A DNA stretch of 64,000 nucleotides from Gibbula magus. Lineage: Eukaryota > Mollusca > Gastropoda > Trochida > Trochidae. The notes below the pieces were generated by a model. That model ran no database searches and was not told the origin of the DNA. It worked only from the letters and a program-made list of their open reading frames with translations. Below, one piece after another: positions 11,721-23,713 of the stretch (the stretch's first letter is position 1; every line of letters begins with the position of its first letter). Position numbers and translations under genes: made by a program. The DNA is taken from contig OW388305.1 in assembly GCA_936450465.1 (NCBI GenBank), positions 53,062,625 to 53,126,624 of the forward strand. Reading direction: 5' to 3'.

Positions 11721-12108
11721 TTCGGCTTCGGATCAAGAGGTCCGGGGTTCGATTCCCGCCAGTGGCACGGCAACTTTGTCTGCAGTAGAGAACTGTTCTA
11801 CAGGCAGTAAGGTTTGGGTGCAATGCTAAACTGAATTTCAGCGTAGTACCACCCATGGTTCGCTAGTTCCAGCCGATGCTCGCAGGTTTCACCGCAGTGC
11901 ATAGCCATATGGCGTTGCGAGCTTTCTCCCTGTCGCAATACTAGCAGTCGCGATATAAGTGAAATACTCTTGAAAGCAGCGTTAAATCTCACCTCACCTC
12001 ACCTCACCTCACCTCACCTCACCTCACCTCACCTCACCTCACCTCACCTCACCTCACCTCACCTCACCTCATCTCAACTCACCTCACCTCACCTCACTTC
12101 ACCTCAGA
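11721..12108 (+). mobile_element. family A SINE (5' truncated) with (CTCAC)n tail
   Basis: Starts inside the tRNA-like head (TTCGGCTTCGGATCAAGAGG), continues through the standard body and ends in a long CTCAC pentanucleotide array at about 11986-12108. The frame reading LTSPH repeats is translation of this simple repeat. Confidence 0.85.
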
Positions 12109-13060
12109 AAGATGGAGTAGTAATCATTGTGTATGCTCAAGACGAAGATGTTGTACAGAAAATCTTGTTCTTCTCAACTAAAGAGACATTTTTTGTGGGA
12201 ACAAAATCGGAGAGGATATTCCTGTATTATTTCCTGTTATTAACATGATAACACACAGTCCAATTGAAAGATGTTACTGAAGATAATATTTTGATGACTA
12301 TATTGAAAATTTCATGGCACATATTCGTTGAAAAATTAAAAACAATAAGAAGAACCATGTGATAATGCCTACAGAAAAGTGACTTAAACATATAATTTTG
12401 ATTATGACAAAATTCTTCCACTTACTGATTTTCTAGATTTGTTTTGAGATATTTACTCTAAATATTGCTCGTAAGAATGACTTTGACTTGGTTTTTAATC
12501 ACACATTTAAAGAATAAATGCACAAATCAGGAGTTTCAAGTCAAATTTCATCTACAACAATTCTTTAAAGCTTTAAGAGTTAACCACCATGTCTGTTGTT
12601 GTTCTAATATGTCTAATTTAAATGCATGAGAGTTTGGTCATAGAAACATAACTATTTCTGCCATTCACCCACATAACTGCACTTGTAGTCATATATAATT
12701 TAAGGGCGTCAACAAGTTTGCTTTAAAGTTTCCAACAGTGGGTGGTTCTTAAATAGGAAATGTTTGATAAATGTTCAAAAAAAATTTTTCCCACTCCTAC
12801 ATATTGTGAAATTTAGCTTAACTCAAAACACTCCCACCTCGGTGTTTTAGATGGTGTATAGATCAGTAAGTATGATAACCAATGATAGGGCTAACACGTG
12901 TTGCAGTGATGTCAGTCTCCCAATGAACATATGCTGTACACTCCACCTGGTGGACAAATCAATCAACGTCTCTTATAAGTTAGTGTCGAACCTGGCTGTA
13001 GGAGCAAGATTTACAACTCGCTGACTAACATTCATAATGTAGATCAATGAATCTATATTG
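12109..13060. other. no gene recognised
   Basis: AT-rich non-coding sequence. No exon or repeat family identified. Confidence 0.4.
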
Positions 13061-13064
13061 TTAA

Positions 13065-14542
13065 CCCTTACGTTGCGTATATATATTTTACCATTTTTAG
13101 CCCCTGTGGCGGAATTTACAGGCTCGCAGCTCGCAGCAGTAGTTTGGGCTTTGGCACTAACTAGCTCTGCTGGCGGAATTTCCAGGCGGCGATTCCGGTA
13201 TCGTTTTTACAAAATATACCGCATCTACATGGCGAATAAGGACTATATACGGGCGTTCAATACAAATTCAAGTAGCGAAACCCGTACACAAATGGCTAAT
13301 TCACATTCGAAACTTTGAATGAATTTTCTATGTTTTTTCGTTTTTATTCTATTACTTTCGAAAGATTGTCTTTTATTCGAGCCTCGTAACATCATAAATA
13401 CGAAACGAAAAAAATTCCATTTATATACGGAATTGAAGACAAGATGTCTAGCTTCACAATGATATAAAAATTATTAGAATGCGACCTTTGGTTATAATTC
13501 TATAGCTATGTAAAGTTTGTCTTTATTCCCACCTATAAAATCGTCAATACTTACAACATTATGCGGCATTGCAAACGGTCGTTCATCGCACTTTTCCAAG
13601 AAATCATAATCTCGAACCAGTTGACAAATAAGCACATGTCAACCCAAATATGGTTATGTTGTTTGACTTTTCAAATAAACGCTAACCTCGAACCATAACT
13701 GATGAAAATATGTTGATTAGTTTGTGTGCCGTTTGGTTTCACATGCCTCTCAGAAAGGTAAAATTGTATCTTTATTTCTGTGAATAAATCTGCGCATTTT
13801 ATATAGAATAAAAGATTATTCTTTTCGGTTTATTGTGATATAAAAATTATGAAAATGCATTCAGTATTTTAGCCGTGATAAATGTTTTAGAAGTTGTGAA
13901 AATCGCCGATTGTTTCAAGATTTATGAAGTGTAAACATGACCTTTTTCACGGCGCTTGCTGTGTCTTTATTATTTTTTTGAGATTTTCTAATTTTATATG
14001 GGAATGTAGTCCATTGTTTCCCCTTTATTTTGCCGTATTTTTTTTTTAAAACAAACAATTCGCTCACATGATATGAAGTGCGGGAGTAAGGTGAGTTAGC
14101 GATTTTTTTCCCCGTCTCGCGAGATGCGAGGCAGATAGCAGTCTCGGGCGAGGCAAACCCGAGGCAATACAAACACGTGGGTGAAAATAGCCTCAAGCGA
14201 ATTAATGCTTCGGGGGCTAAGCCCGACATAATTGGCCTTTTGTAAAGCTAATTATCGATGCGTTACGGGTCAACAATGCACACGCAAATTGGTGTGAATT
14301 TTGCTTGATATTCCGACCACACACTGAACAAAGCTTTATTCTCATGTCGGGTCGCGATGCGGAAATACAGCCATTCTCATGGGTCGGGTCGCGGACACAA
14401 TCGACTCGTGACCCGGTATGGGTGATAGAGTATACTTAGACAGCAGAGAATTATTCTAAGTCTCGTATCCGGGATCCGTATACAGACACCTAGGAATCGC
14501 TTATAGCCCGCCCGGATAATTCCGTCGCCCGCATGTTAAGGG
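13065..14542. mobile_element. piggyBac-like non-autonomous element, copy 1
   Basis: Begins CCCTTACGTTGCG and ends CGCATGTTAAGGG, flanked by TTAA at 13061-13064 and 14543-14546. TTAA plus CCCT ends is the piggyBac pattern. Over 1 kb is nearly identical to 61560-62883, with about 150 bp extra at 14080-14232 (GATATGAAGTGCGGG...GCCCGACAT). No transposase frame. Confidence 0.8.
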
Positions 14543-14546
14543 TTAA

Positions 14547-15750
14547 TCTGTGGCCGGCTTTTTCATTTCGCCATCTTGAAATTTTTAAGTGTTGTAAGTA
14601 AAAATGATAAAAATGAAATGTACAAAGTACAAAATAGAATCTAAATAAAATAACATATCACTTATTGTAAATTTCATGCACATCTGTTAATCATTTGACT
14701 TTCAAATTGGTAATGAAAATATGTTTAATAAAGTGAAAAAAGTAAATTGAACACAATGTTTTGAAGGAATTGTCTTTAATTAAGGAACACACTTTTTTTA
14801 TATGAGCAGATAATTTCAAATTTTAGATTGTTTAAGTTCAAATGAAAAGGTAAAAAGAAATTGTTCTTATTAAGAAAATACTTAAAATAAATAAATGGAA
14901 ACACCTTTTTTAGAAAACACTTTATCTGATTCACTGAGCAAAATATTTCTTGAATATATATATTGATGAGAGAGTACAGTCACACCTTTATAATGTCTCC
15001 AATATTGATGACAGCTCAAAATATGTTAGTTAGGCGTATATATCGACTTAAACATATCCAAGTTTATTAACCTAAAGTTTTTCTCAATGTTTCTTGTATT
15101 GCAAATGATAGAAATCACTGTCCCAATTTTACTCTCATTATAGCTATGTAAAGCAAACATTAAAAACAATGACTGACTGTCAAACATGCAGCATGTCAAA
15201 ATGATCACATTTTTTTAAGTAACACAGAAAGTAGTCCTAATTAATGCACTCCATGGATTTTATTTTATTTCGCATCAGAGTATTTCTGAAGTTCTTTACA
15301 GTATTACATTCAAAGGTCTACAGTAGCTATAAATGAAGACTAACATTATTTTCATATCTGAAGCTGTCAGTATGAAACTATGACACTTATGAGTTATGTA
15401 TGTGTACCTATATAAACCAAGTAACAATGACTTGTAAATGTCACTGTTTTATGAAGTATTTATCATTAATAAGGTGATACATTTCAGTGGAATTCGGGAC
15501 GAAGCGTCACGCAATAAAGATGTATTGTTCCAGTAGGACGTATGAGTCATAGATTTTAGAGAAAATGATTCTTTGTTTCATTCAAACTCTTGATGTAGGT
15601 TGTTATGCTGGAAGTAGAGCTTTATTCACGTCTAGATGATGTAGGTGAATATTTGGGCTCTTTACACTTTAGTCAAGAGCTCGGAAACTTCATCTACAGT
15701 GTCGAACTTTTCTATATGAAATTTGCTCTGGTTCAGTACCTTATAATAAT
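14547..15750. other. no gene recognised
   Basis: AT-rich non-coding sequence between two mobile elements. Nothing supported on either strand. Confidence 0.4.
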
Positions 15751-15754
15751 CTAC

Positions 15755-16258
15755 CAGCCGAAGCTCGCAGGTTTCACCACAATGCATAGCACATGGTGGT
15801 GCGGGCTTTCTCCCTGAAATAAAACTAACAGCTGTGATATTAGTGAAATAATCTTGAAAGCGGCGTTAAAGGGGCAGTAGCCCATTTTTTTCGATGAAAT
15901 AAGTCGATGAAATTTATTTTAAAAATAATGTCACCAATAGTAAAAGACCCTTCTCTCTTTGAAAAATAAAGTTAAAAATGAGTGTACATGGTAAAGTGTA
16001 AAGCCTTGGGAATCGTTTATGTCATTCGAAATAATAAATTGTGTTCACAATAAAATGGCCGCCATGCATTTTTAGCTTTATACGCAACACGGTTTTTACC
16101 ACTACGGATAATTGGTTCGTGTAATAAGATGTTTTATCCTCTAAAGTAAATATAAATGACATAAACTATCATTATAAATGGGAAATTTTAAAAACTAAAA
16201 TTTGCAAAAAACGTTCTACTGCCCCTTTAAACCTGAACTTGTCTCACTTCACTAACCT
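15755..16258 (+). mobile_element. 3' part of a family A SINE split by a TTAA MITE
   Basis: SINE body from CAGCCGAAGCTCGCAGGTTT to AAAGCGGCG TTAA, then the MITE, then ACCTGAACTTGTCTCACTTC, a diverged SINE tail. The break is at the TTAA within GCGGCGTTAAACC, the normal SINE 3' sequence. Confidence 0.7.
15870..16226. mobile_element. TTAA MITE (AGGGGCAGTAG ends), copy 2
   Basis: Same ends and internal sequence as 7341-7693. TTAA at 15866-15869 and 16227-16230 is the duplicated target inside a SINE tail. 357 bp, non-coding. Confidence 0.85.
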
Positions 16259-16857
16259 CATACTAATCTAGTGCATTGCCACCCATTGTTTGGTACAATC
16301 TTGCTGTGATACTTGAATGTTGACGGTTGCATTGCTTACATCATTGCAGCCATTATTACATTCAATTGTCCTGTAAATCATATTCCACCAATAATATCTG
16401 TCAATATAAATCAACTTAGTAATGAAATCAATTTTCCTGATCTCAATGTTTATGCACCTATTGATGAAGGTTACGGACTATCGGCAATAGATTTGCCATC
16501 AAGTAAATCCAGATCTGACATTTTACCCACAGGTCGAGGGTCAAGGTCAGCAGGCTATAACCTTTTTGATTGGCTGGTTCGGTTATTGGAATATCAAGCC
16601 TGTAGATTATTGATAAATCATTGATCTTTATATTGGCAGGGGATAGGTCATGTCATATATTGCTGCATTACATTAGGATAAGTTGATACTTTATCATTTG
16701 GTAAATGTTATTATCAGCAAAAAATTACATCGTTTTGAAAGAATTGTATGTAATATGGAACATTTGAAGTCATTTTGTATGGAACTATATTCTTGGTTTT
16801 CATCTTCTATATTGGTTTATCGTTCTAAAGATATATTGATTAATCATTTATGTTAAT

Positions 16858-17150
16858 ATTGATTGTTTGTTGGTTTTAATTTTAGCTGATGGCATTTTGG
16901 TCACAGGGTAAAGACTAGAACCTTTTGATGTGTTGGTTACTTTATTGGAAATATTGATTGTTTGTTGCTTTTTATTTTAGCTGATGGCATTTTTGTCACA
17001 GTTTAAAGGCTAGGACCCTTTTGAGATGTTGGTTACTTTAGTGGAAATATTGATTGTTTGTTGGTTTTTATTTTAGCTGATGGCATTTTTGTCACAGTTT
17101 AAAGGCTAGGACCCTTTTGATGTGTTGGTCGCTTTATTGGAATCACATGT
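16858..17150. repeat. 96-bp tandem repeat, 3 units
   Basis: Three head-to-tail copies starting ATTGATTGTTTGTTG and containing TTTTAGCTGATGGCATTTT, GGTCACAG or TGTCACAG, CTAG(A/G)ACC and TGTTGGTTACTTTA. A partial relative precedes it at about 16555-16600. Confidence 0.85.
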
Positions 17151-17177
17151 CTGTAGATTGATCAGTAAGTGCTGCGC

Positions 17178-17235
17178 CGCTAATGGCTGCAATACTGCCG
17201 AAGCGGCGTTAAACAATAACTCACTCACTCACTCA
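17178..17235 (+). mobile_element. SINE 3' remnant with AACTCACTCAC tail
   Basis: CTGCCGAAGCGGCGTTAAAC followed by AATAACTCACTCACTCACTC, a tail variant distinct from the CTCACCTCACC tail. A second remnant is at 57785-57837. Confidence 0.65.
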
Positions 17236-17448
17236 GTAAGTGCTGGACTCTAGATTGGTGGTGATTATTTGTTGGTGTATAATGTGGTAAATATACTGAT
17301 AGCATCTGTACTCTAGGGTTTATGGTCACAGTAAGAGTATAACGCTTTGATCTACAAGTTATGTTCATTTAAACACTTTGATCTATGATCTAGGTTAATT
17401 GTAAACAAACATAGATTTATAAATAATGAGTTGATCTCCAGATACTCA

Positions 17449-17625
17449 AGACTAACATTTAGTCTCAGAAATATGTATTTCTTGCCAACAACATTTTACA
17501 AACAATTCAAATAGTTATACAGAATGGAGCCCTAAGCTGATTAATCTAGACTTGCTATAATTTTCTAGACTGGGCTTATCGTTAATTGAATATTTTGCTC
17601 TAGGGCCTGGATGACAGACTATGGA
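17449..17625. repeat. dispersed repeat, inverted relative to 53983-54155
   Basis: GACTAACATTTAGTCTCAGA, AACAATTCAAATA, GGAGCCCTAAGCTGA, CTAGACTTGCTATAA and CTAGGGCCTGGATGACAGAC occur here and, reverse-complemented in the opposite order, at 53983-54155. Confidence 0.75.
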
Positions 17626-17717
17626 TACGCTGGCATTAGAATGTAGTGTTTTATGATGATGGCACGTTTCCTCGATGATGAAATTTGTAGTTTGACTCCT
17701 ACTTCTAGTACTGTATG

Positions 17718-18026
17718 CTCCCGGGTATAAGACCATACCCGAGCCTTAGACCATCCCCACTTTTCAGGGGTTGTACTGGTTGGGGTTATTCTCAGGTTAT
17801 AGCCCAGCCCCAATTTTGCCAGATGTTCCATGGTCATACATTACATACATCTATAATATTATTTTAAGTTAAGTGTCAAAAACCTAAAAAACAAAAAAAT
17901 ATTCTGACTGTCTGGCACTCTCCATATGAATTTTCATCTGAGTTGGGGTCTCTCCTGTCTAAAAGCCCACCCCCATGTTTTCAAGATGTTTGTTTGCCTG
18001 ACCCCCTGGTCGTTATAATACCCGAG
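17718..18026. mobile_element. MITE with CTC.CGGGTATAA ends
   Basis: Starts CTCCCGGGTATAAGACCA and ends TTATAATACCCGAGAG, forming imperfect inverted ends. The internal segment CTGACTGTCTGGCACTCTCC, TCATCTGAGTTGGGGTCTC, GCCCACCCCCATGTTTTCAA recurs at 54355-54457 and, in part and reversed, at 61260-61340. Confidence 0.65.
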
Positions 18027-18635
18027 AGACTCTGGTAGGAATTTTCAAGAAAGTCATGCTTTGACCCTTCTTACACGTTACATGTCATTGACAACATTGT
18101 CATCCTCCTCACAACGAAGCTTACATTGATTTATCACCGGTAAATTGCTGACAATAATTTGTCGCGGCGCGACTTGATGATGACTATCTATTGTGGGTCC
18201 TGTCATGGAACAATTGCTCCTCAATGACTCCAATATTGTTTTATTGCACCGGTTGCTATGACAGCAAAATATTTATATTGCGAAAATATTGATACAATCG
18301 TGTAATGGGAGTGATATGTATTGTTTTCATGTGGTTCAGCTATGTGCTCTATATTGATAAGTAGCTTCGGAATTCGGTGATGGTTGACTAAAAATGTTGT
18401 TAAATAAATTCTTTCAGAACAATAGGTGTCATTGTTTTACGTCCCAGTGCATGTAAACAATATTAGAACTTATTACGATGTTAGGTTCAAACCTTTTCAG
18501 GAGGGGGAGGGTGTTGTTTATTATTTTGAAAATGTTTCAGCTACATGAATTTTTTTTGGAAATAGTTGATTAGAAAGGGGACTTTGTTATTTTGATAATA
18601 ATAATAATAATAATATATTTATAAGAAGAAGAATA

Positions 18636-18952
18636 GCATATTTATGATGTGCACATATCCATGCTAAATGCATGCTCAAGGTGCTACACAATTATTACCC
18701 TGAAGGAATCGTTCTTTCGATGCCGCTACTAAGGGTTCCAGGCAACAGTATAGGTCCACACATTCCTATGTCCAGGTACCCATTTGTACAGCGGGTTGAA
18801 CTGAGTGCAATGTGGATGAAGTGCCTTGCCCAAGGACACAACACAGTATAAGACTTAGGTCACAAATGTTTGGTGTCTCCACCGGGATTCGAACCCGGGC
18901 CGTTGGCGTGAGAGGCAGACATGCTAACCACTACACCACTGTGCTCCACATT
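18636..18952 (-). mobile_element. tRNA-derived SINE, family C, copy 2
   Basis: On the minus strand the tRNA-like head reads GTGTAGTGGTTAGCATGTCT with B-box GGGTTCGAATCCCGG; the body matches 6228-6440 and the 3' end matches 6002-6078. Confidence 0.75.
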
Positions 18953-19980
18953 TTAGCAATTATCAAAAAATATATATATGTGAAATGAAGATTTATCAAT
19001 AATTGAATTGAATTAAATTGATCATTGCTTATCATAATGAGAATGGGCAAGTCCTTACATTTTCACCACGTTGTAACTACATTTATTAATTAACTATCAA
19101 TGTTATGGTACTTATATAGCATTTACGGCCTAGACCATATTATTCGACAACTGGGCCAATACGGGGAAACTGGGCCAATACGGGAAAACCCGGGCCAATA
19201 CGAGGCAAATTGGGCCAATATGAGCATGCGCAGTTGCACATTTGGTTAAAGCCCGAAGCTTTCGCTTCACAACTTTGACCCGTGCTATTTGTTCACCAAT
19301 CTTGTTTATAATTATTATTTCAATATACGTGATATGTCTAGTGTTGTGCAAACAGAATGAAAAGAAGTTAATTAATAAAATTGTCATTAATTAAGTATTT
19401 CCATATTGGCCGAGCTACAGGGGAATTCATTTCTTATCATAATGAGAATGACCAAGTCCTTACATTTACTATTTCTGTAACTATTACTCATTGGTATGAG
19501 GGGAATTCATTACTTATAATATACAATTAATCATATTTCAAAATTAATACCATCTTACAAGGCAGTTACCAAAGTCCCTAATTTATTGTGTCTATGTTTG
19601 TATACCTGTTATGTAAGTTTTATCCCCTCTCTCCCTCAGTACCCCCTGTTATCTACCTGTCCCTTCCCCACCCCCTCTCCCCCACCCCCACCCCCTCTCC
19701 TCAACATACCGCTACCTACACAGTGCTCTATTGTTGTACATCACATTAAATTGCACCCAGGGGCAAATCGAACAGGCTTCATCAACAATGCTTCATCAGT
19801 TGCTGTCTGGGGTTTGTCTCAAAGTAGTTTATGTAATATTTTGAGCAGTGACACAATTTTAATTATTTCATAAACAGGTTTAATTAGTATGTGTGGTTCA
19901 TCATTACCATTCTTGGCGTTCTTCTGAACATATTTTATAATTCATTTGAAATTTCCAATTTGGGATACTGAACAAAAATT
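18953..19980. other. non-coding; GGGCCAATACG short repeats and a C-rich tract
   Basis: Four copies of TGGGCCAATACGRGG at about 19152-19222; a pyrimidine/CCCCCA-rich tract at 19622-19700. The frames at 19130-19387 (-) and 19586-19873 (+) read through these and are not supported. Confidence 0.5.
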
Positions 19981-19984
19981 TATC

Positions 19985-20075
19985 ATCCAAAAAGCCTCGG
20001 ATATTTGTAACTTTTATCAACTCTTGTTGATATATTTGATATCAGAAGACACTTGGGTGACATTCTCTATATATC
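19985..20075. mobile_element. half copy of the 9420-9568 fold-back element
   Basis: AGCCTCGGATATTTGTAACT, TGTTGATATATTTGATATCA and GAAGACACTTGGGTGA match one arm of the earlier element. Confidence 0.65.
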
Positions 20076-20489
20076 TGCATCATAGGTAAGGGGTATTTCG
20101 GTCTTCTGCTAAAATTTCTTACAAATCTTGTTGAAATTGAAACCACTTCATTTAAATAATTTCTTTGAGTGGCATTAAAGAATTAGGATTAACAAGAAGT
20201 AATCCACATATGTCTCTTCACTTAATTCATTTGAAATTTTGGTTTATGAAACATTTTTTCAATCATTTCTTTAAATCATATCAATCTTTTTAAAAAGTTA
20301 TAAAACATTTTGAGATGGTCCCTATTTTTCACCTCATGGAGGATGACATAATTGCCAGCCCATTTTGCTGATTGATCTCATGGTAGAGCGATCGTCACAC
20401 CTGACTGAATCTACCTGTAACTGTGTCAGGAGGACTGACCTGTTGGGGAGGACACAGCAGCGCACCTGAGATTTGGAATAGAATTACCC

Positions 20490-20800
20490 ACATCAGGTAT
20501 AGTTCTACAAGTCGTGTAGTACTAGAACTTTCACTAACTTCATCATAATTGTACACCTAAACATTACAAAATACTCCAAAATTGCAGTATGTATATACTC
20601 TACACGAAAGGAGGGTAGGCAGCTCTGGGTATATAGCTCTAGAACTATATTACTAAAACTTTCACTTGTGTTACATTTTAACTTAAGAATAGAATAACTG
20701 ACATCAGGTACAGTTCTACAAGTCATGTAATACTAAAGTTTTCACTTATGTTACATTCCAAAATAAGAATAGCATACCCAATTCAAGTATAGGGTCTCAT
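20490..20800. repeat. imperfect tandem duplication, about 200-bp period
   Basis: GAATAGAATTACCCACATCAGGTA with GTTCTACAAGTCGTGTAGTA recurs as GAATAGAATAACTGACATCA with GTTCTACAAGTCATGTAATA about 200 bp later. Confidence 0.5.
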
Positions 20801-21139
20801 CTCTGTTACAAATGTTTACAAGTGTGTGAATGACTCTATGTACCCATTCATACTGACAACAGATTGGGGTTGCATATAACTCAGGTCTTGTGTGGTGCTT
20901 CTTGTCATGTCTCTCTGTATTTGTGGGGCTTAGTAGATACCTTTACAAAGTTTGAAAATATAATGCCTGTTCATACTGACAGATTTGAATACAGCCATAC
21001 AAGTATAAATAAGGCTTGCGTTGATATACTAACTTCTTTTGAAACTGAAGTAGAATTTAATTACCAGGTCTACTCTTATAACATGGTTAAATTTGGGATA
21101 ACATACCTTCAATAGTACACATTCTTGTACTTTTTCGGG

Positions 21140-21240
21140 CTGAGTCCCATGCAGGATTCGAACCCTCAGAGTAAGGCAACTATCGCCAGCATTGACTGTA
21201 CCAACAGCTTACCACACGACCATTTCGCCTCGACAAATAT
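21140..21240 (-). mobile_element. tRNA-like retroposon head
   Basis: The minus strand reads GGCGAAATGGTCGTGTGGTA, an A-box-like segment, and GAGGGTTCGAATCCTGCATG, a B-box. No intact cloverleaf could be confirmed by eye. Most likely another SINE head. Confidence 0.45.
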
Positions 21241-21269
21241 CGAGGTCCAACAATCGGTATAGTTAAGCT

Positions 21270-22230
21270 AATTATACCCCCGTTACGAAGTAAGCGGGGG
21301 TATATAGCGGTCATTCCGTCCGTCCTTCCGTCCTTCCGTCCTTCCGTCTGGTCAATTTTCTCAAAAACCGTCAAAGGTCCATCAACCAAACTTTGTACAG
21401 ATGTTAACCATGTTCTTCCGATCGGGCACAGACAATTTTCAATTTTCTGAGATTTATATTTTTTGTAGTTTCCATGGAAATGTCACTTTTTGGACTTAGT
21501 TTTATTGTGTTCAATAGGGACAAGTTTTCTCGGATACTGTTCAACCTAGGTGAATGAAATTTTGGTTGTGAATACTCATGACCATACTCTTTATCGAGTT
21601 CGAAAACCAGTTCCAAAATATTATTTTTTACGGAGTTATGGAACTTCGTACCAGAAGAACTGTGATGCTCCAATGGGGACAAGTTTTCTCAGAAACTATT
21701 ACATCTAGGTGAATGAAATTTAATATGGAGGTAGTCCAGATGATACTCCTCATCGAGTGCCAAAACCAGTTCTGAAATATTATTTTTTACGGAGTTATGG
21801 CCCTTGAATCCGAAATTGAACTTAGTACCAAAAGAACTGTGATGCTCCAATAGGGACAAGTTTTCTCGGAAACTATTACATCTAGGTGAATGAAATTTTA
21901 CATGTAGGTAGTCCAGATGATACTCTTCATCGAGTTCACAGTCCAGTTCCGAAATATTATTTTTTACGGAGTTATGAAGCCCTAGAATCTGTAATTGAAC
22001 TTGGTACAAATTACTGGTGTGATGCCCTAATGGGAAAAATTAAGTTACCTGAAAAATATTACATCTGGGTGAATGAAATTTGTAATAACAGTCAGTTCCT
22101 AAAATTATTTTGGACAATAATATGATGCTTGAAGCTGTTTTTTAAACATAGTAACCTTCACATCTATAATTCTCAATGGACGGATAGCGGATGGCGGGGG
22201 TATGTGAGCCATGCTCACTTTTTTCTTGTT
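21270..22230. mobile_element. CCGTCCTTCCGTCC-type repeat with three 179-bp internal units
   Basis: Starts with a small hairpin (ATACCCCCGTTACGAAGTAA then GCGGGGGTATATAGCGG), then CCGTCCGTCCTTCCGTCC, and ends GCGGGGGTATGTGAGCCATG, CTCAC. Inside, a unit with GATGCTCCAATRGGGACAAG, TTTTCTCGGAAACTATTACA, AGGTGAATGAAATTT and TTTTTTACGGAGTTATG repeats at about 21520, 21665 and 21842, with a decayed fourth. A short relative with matching ends is at 34492-34640. Confidence 0.65.
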
Positions 22231-22608
22231 TTACATTCACTACCCCTCCTATAGACGTATTGACTGATTGTCTTGTCTTGTTTCTAGGTTTAGCTGTTAC
22301 ATACATTTACAAAGTGGTTTTGAGTAGAGATGGGTGGTTTTACCGGTATACCGGAAAACCGTGGTTTTTCAATCAAGTGGTACCGCGGTACATTGGAGAA
22401 AACCAGGGTTTTTATCATTTGAAAAAATTACCTTTTTCAGAATGATATTTGTCAGAAAAATTTAATATCTTACTAATAAAAGTAACTATTCTTTAAATGG
22501 TTCTTTAAACTGTTGTTCCTTGGATGAAACCTAAAGCGGGACTAATGTATTTGTATGTCGCCTTTGACTGAATGTTATAACTTACAGTGTTCATTTGTGG
22601 AACATATA

Positions 22609-22752
22609 TATATAGAACATCATACTTGTGCATTTGGATCGTTTGTATTGAACGAGAAGATGTCATGGAAGCGGAGGAACAACGAGTTCGAAGAACGAGT
22701 TGTTCCTCCGCTTCCATGACAGCTTCGAGTGCACATGTATGATGTTCTATAT
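22609..22752. repeat. long fold-back palindrome
   Basis: Inner 22-bp arms at 22662-22683 and 22699-22720 (GTCATGGAAGCGGAGGAACA plus AC and reverse complement) are perfect around a 15-nt loop. Outer arms ATATAGAACATCATACTTGT and its near reverse complement close at 22752. Confidence 0.85.
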
Positions 22753-23044
22753 TTATTATATACCCCTTTTTATTAGCAAATTGGTAAACAAATAAAGTTG
22801 CGTAAATTTACTGGGACGACGTGCTGCGTATTGATACACGGACGGTTGCTTGACCAGCACGACTCATGATTTGAAATGTTAATAATATCTTTATTTTCTC
22901 ATTTGTTAGCCCAAGAGAGCTTTAAGTGAAATTTGTTTCAGTGTGTTAACATAATAACTCCATCAAATTTGCTTTACTATCATTTAATTACAAAGAACTT
23001 ACCATAATAAAGAACATTCAGGCTTCCATCCGTCGTGCTTCTTT

Positions 23045-23110
23045 CGAATGACGTAACCATGGTTATGACGTCACAATAGTAAACCGTTGTGACGTCACAT
23101 TGACGCAGCA
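23045..23110. promoter_or_regulatory. second cluster of TGACGTCA-type motifs
   Basis: ATGACGTAAC, TATGACGTCACAAT and TGTGACGTCACATTGACG within 60 bp. Same CRE-like core as at 9650-9745. Regulatory role is not shown. Confidence 0.3.
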
Positions 23111-23713
23111 TCGCTAGCGAAGCTTTCGGCAAAGCGCTTTTCTTCCTTGATAATGATAATTTGAGTAACATTTTCCCTTCTTGTGCTGTTAATATTAGGT
23201 ATAAATCCAAATTGATACTTTAATCAACTGAAACATTACTAGCAGTGTTAATAAAACATAACTTTCGGAGATTGAATAGGGAAAACATTGAAAATTACGG
23301 AAAATTCCGAGAAGTGCCGAAGTTTAGAGAAAGTAGAACCGTCAGCCGTGCAATATGGAATTCACCGTGCAATACGGAAATCGACCACGGAAACCGTATT
23401 GCACCCCTGTATTACTATCTTAAGTTTACATGGGTATATAATAAAAACTCTACCTGAAATATGCCAGGATGACATCATGATAAGGTCAAGACAATATCTC
23501 ATGACCAGGCGCTGGTTAATCCCTTGGTTAACAAATTGTGATTCCTGTAAATTGGTCACTGTGAATGGGTTGGTACTAGTTGGTTCAGCTGTTAAAGTAA
23601 GCCTCCTGGTTGCAGCTGTCCATTCTCTTACTTTTAAACTTTTGTTGATGCAGTAACTGTATCTTTCAGTAGCCTGCAGTGAAAGAGTCACACTGACTCC
23701 CCTCAAACAGACC

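Noticed and set aside
11970..12248. 92-codon frame with LTSPH repeats
   Set aside because: Translation of a CTCAC pentanucleotide SINE tail.
16313..16624. 103-codon plus frame
   Set aside because: No domain, no splice or promoter support, ordinary AT-rich intergenic composition; length is compatible with chance.
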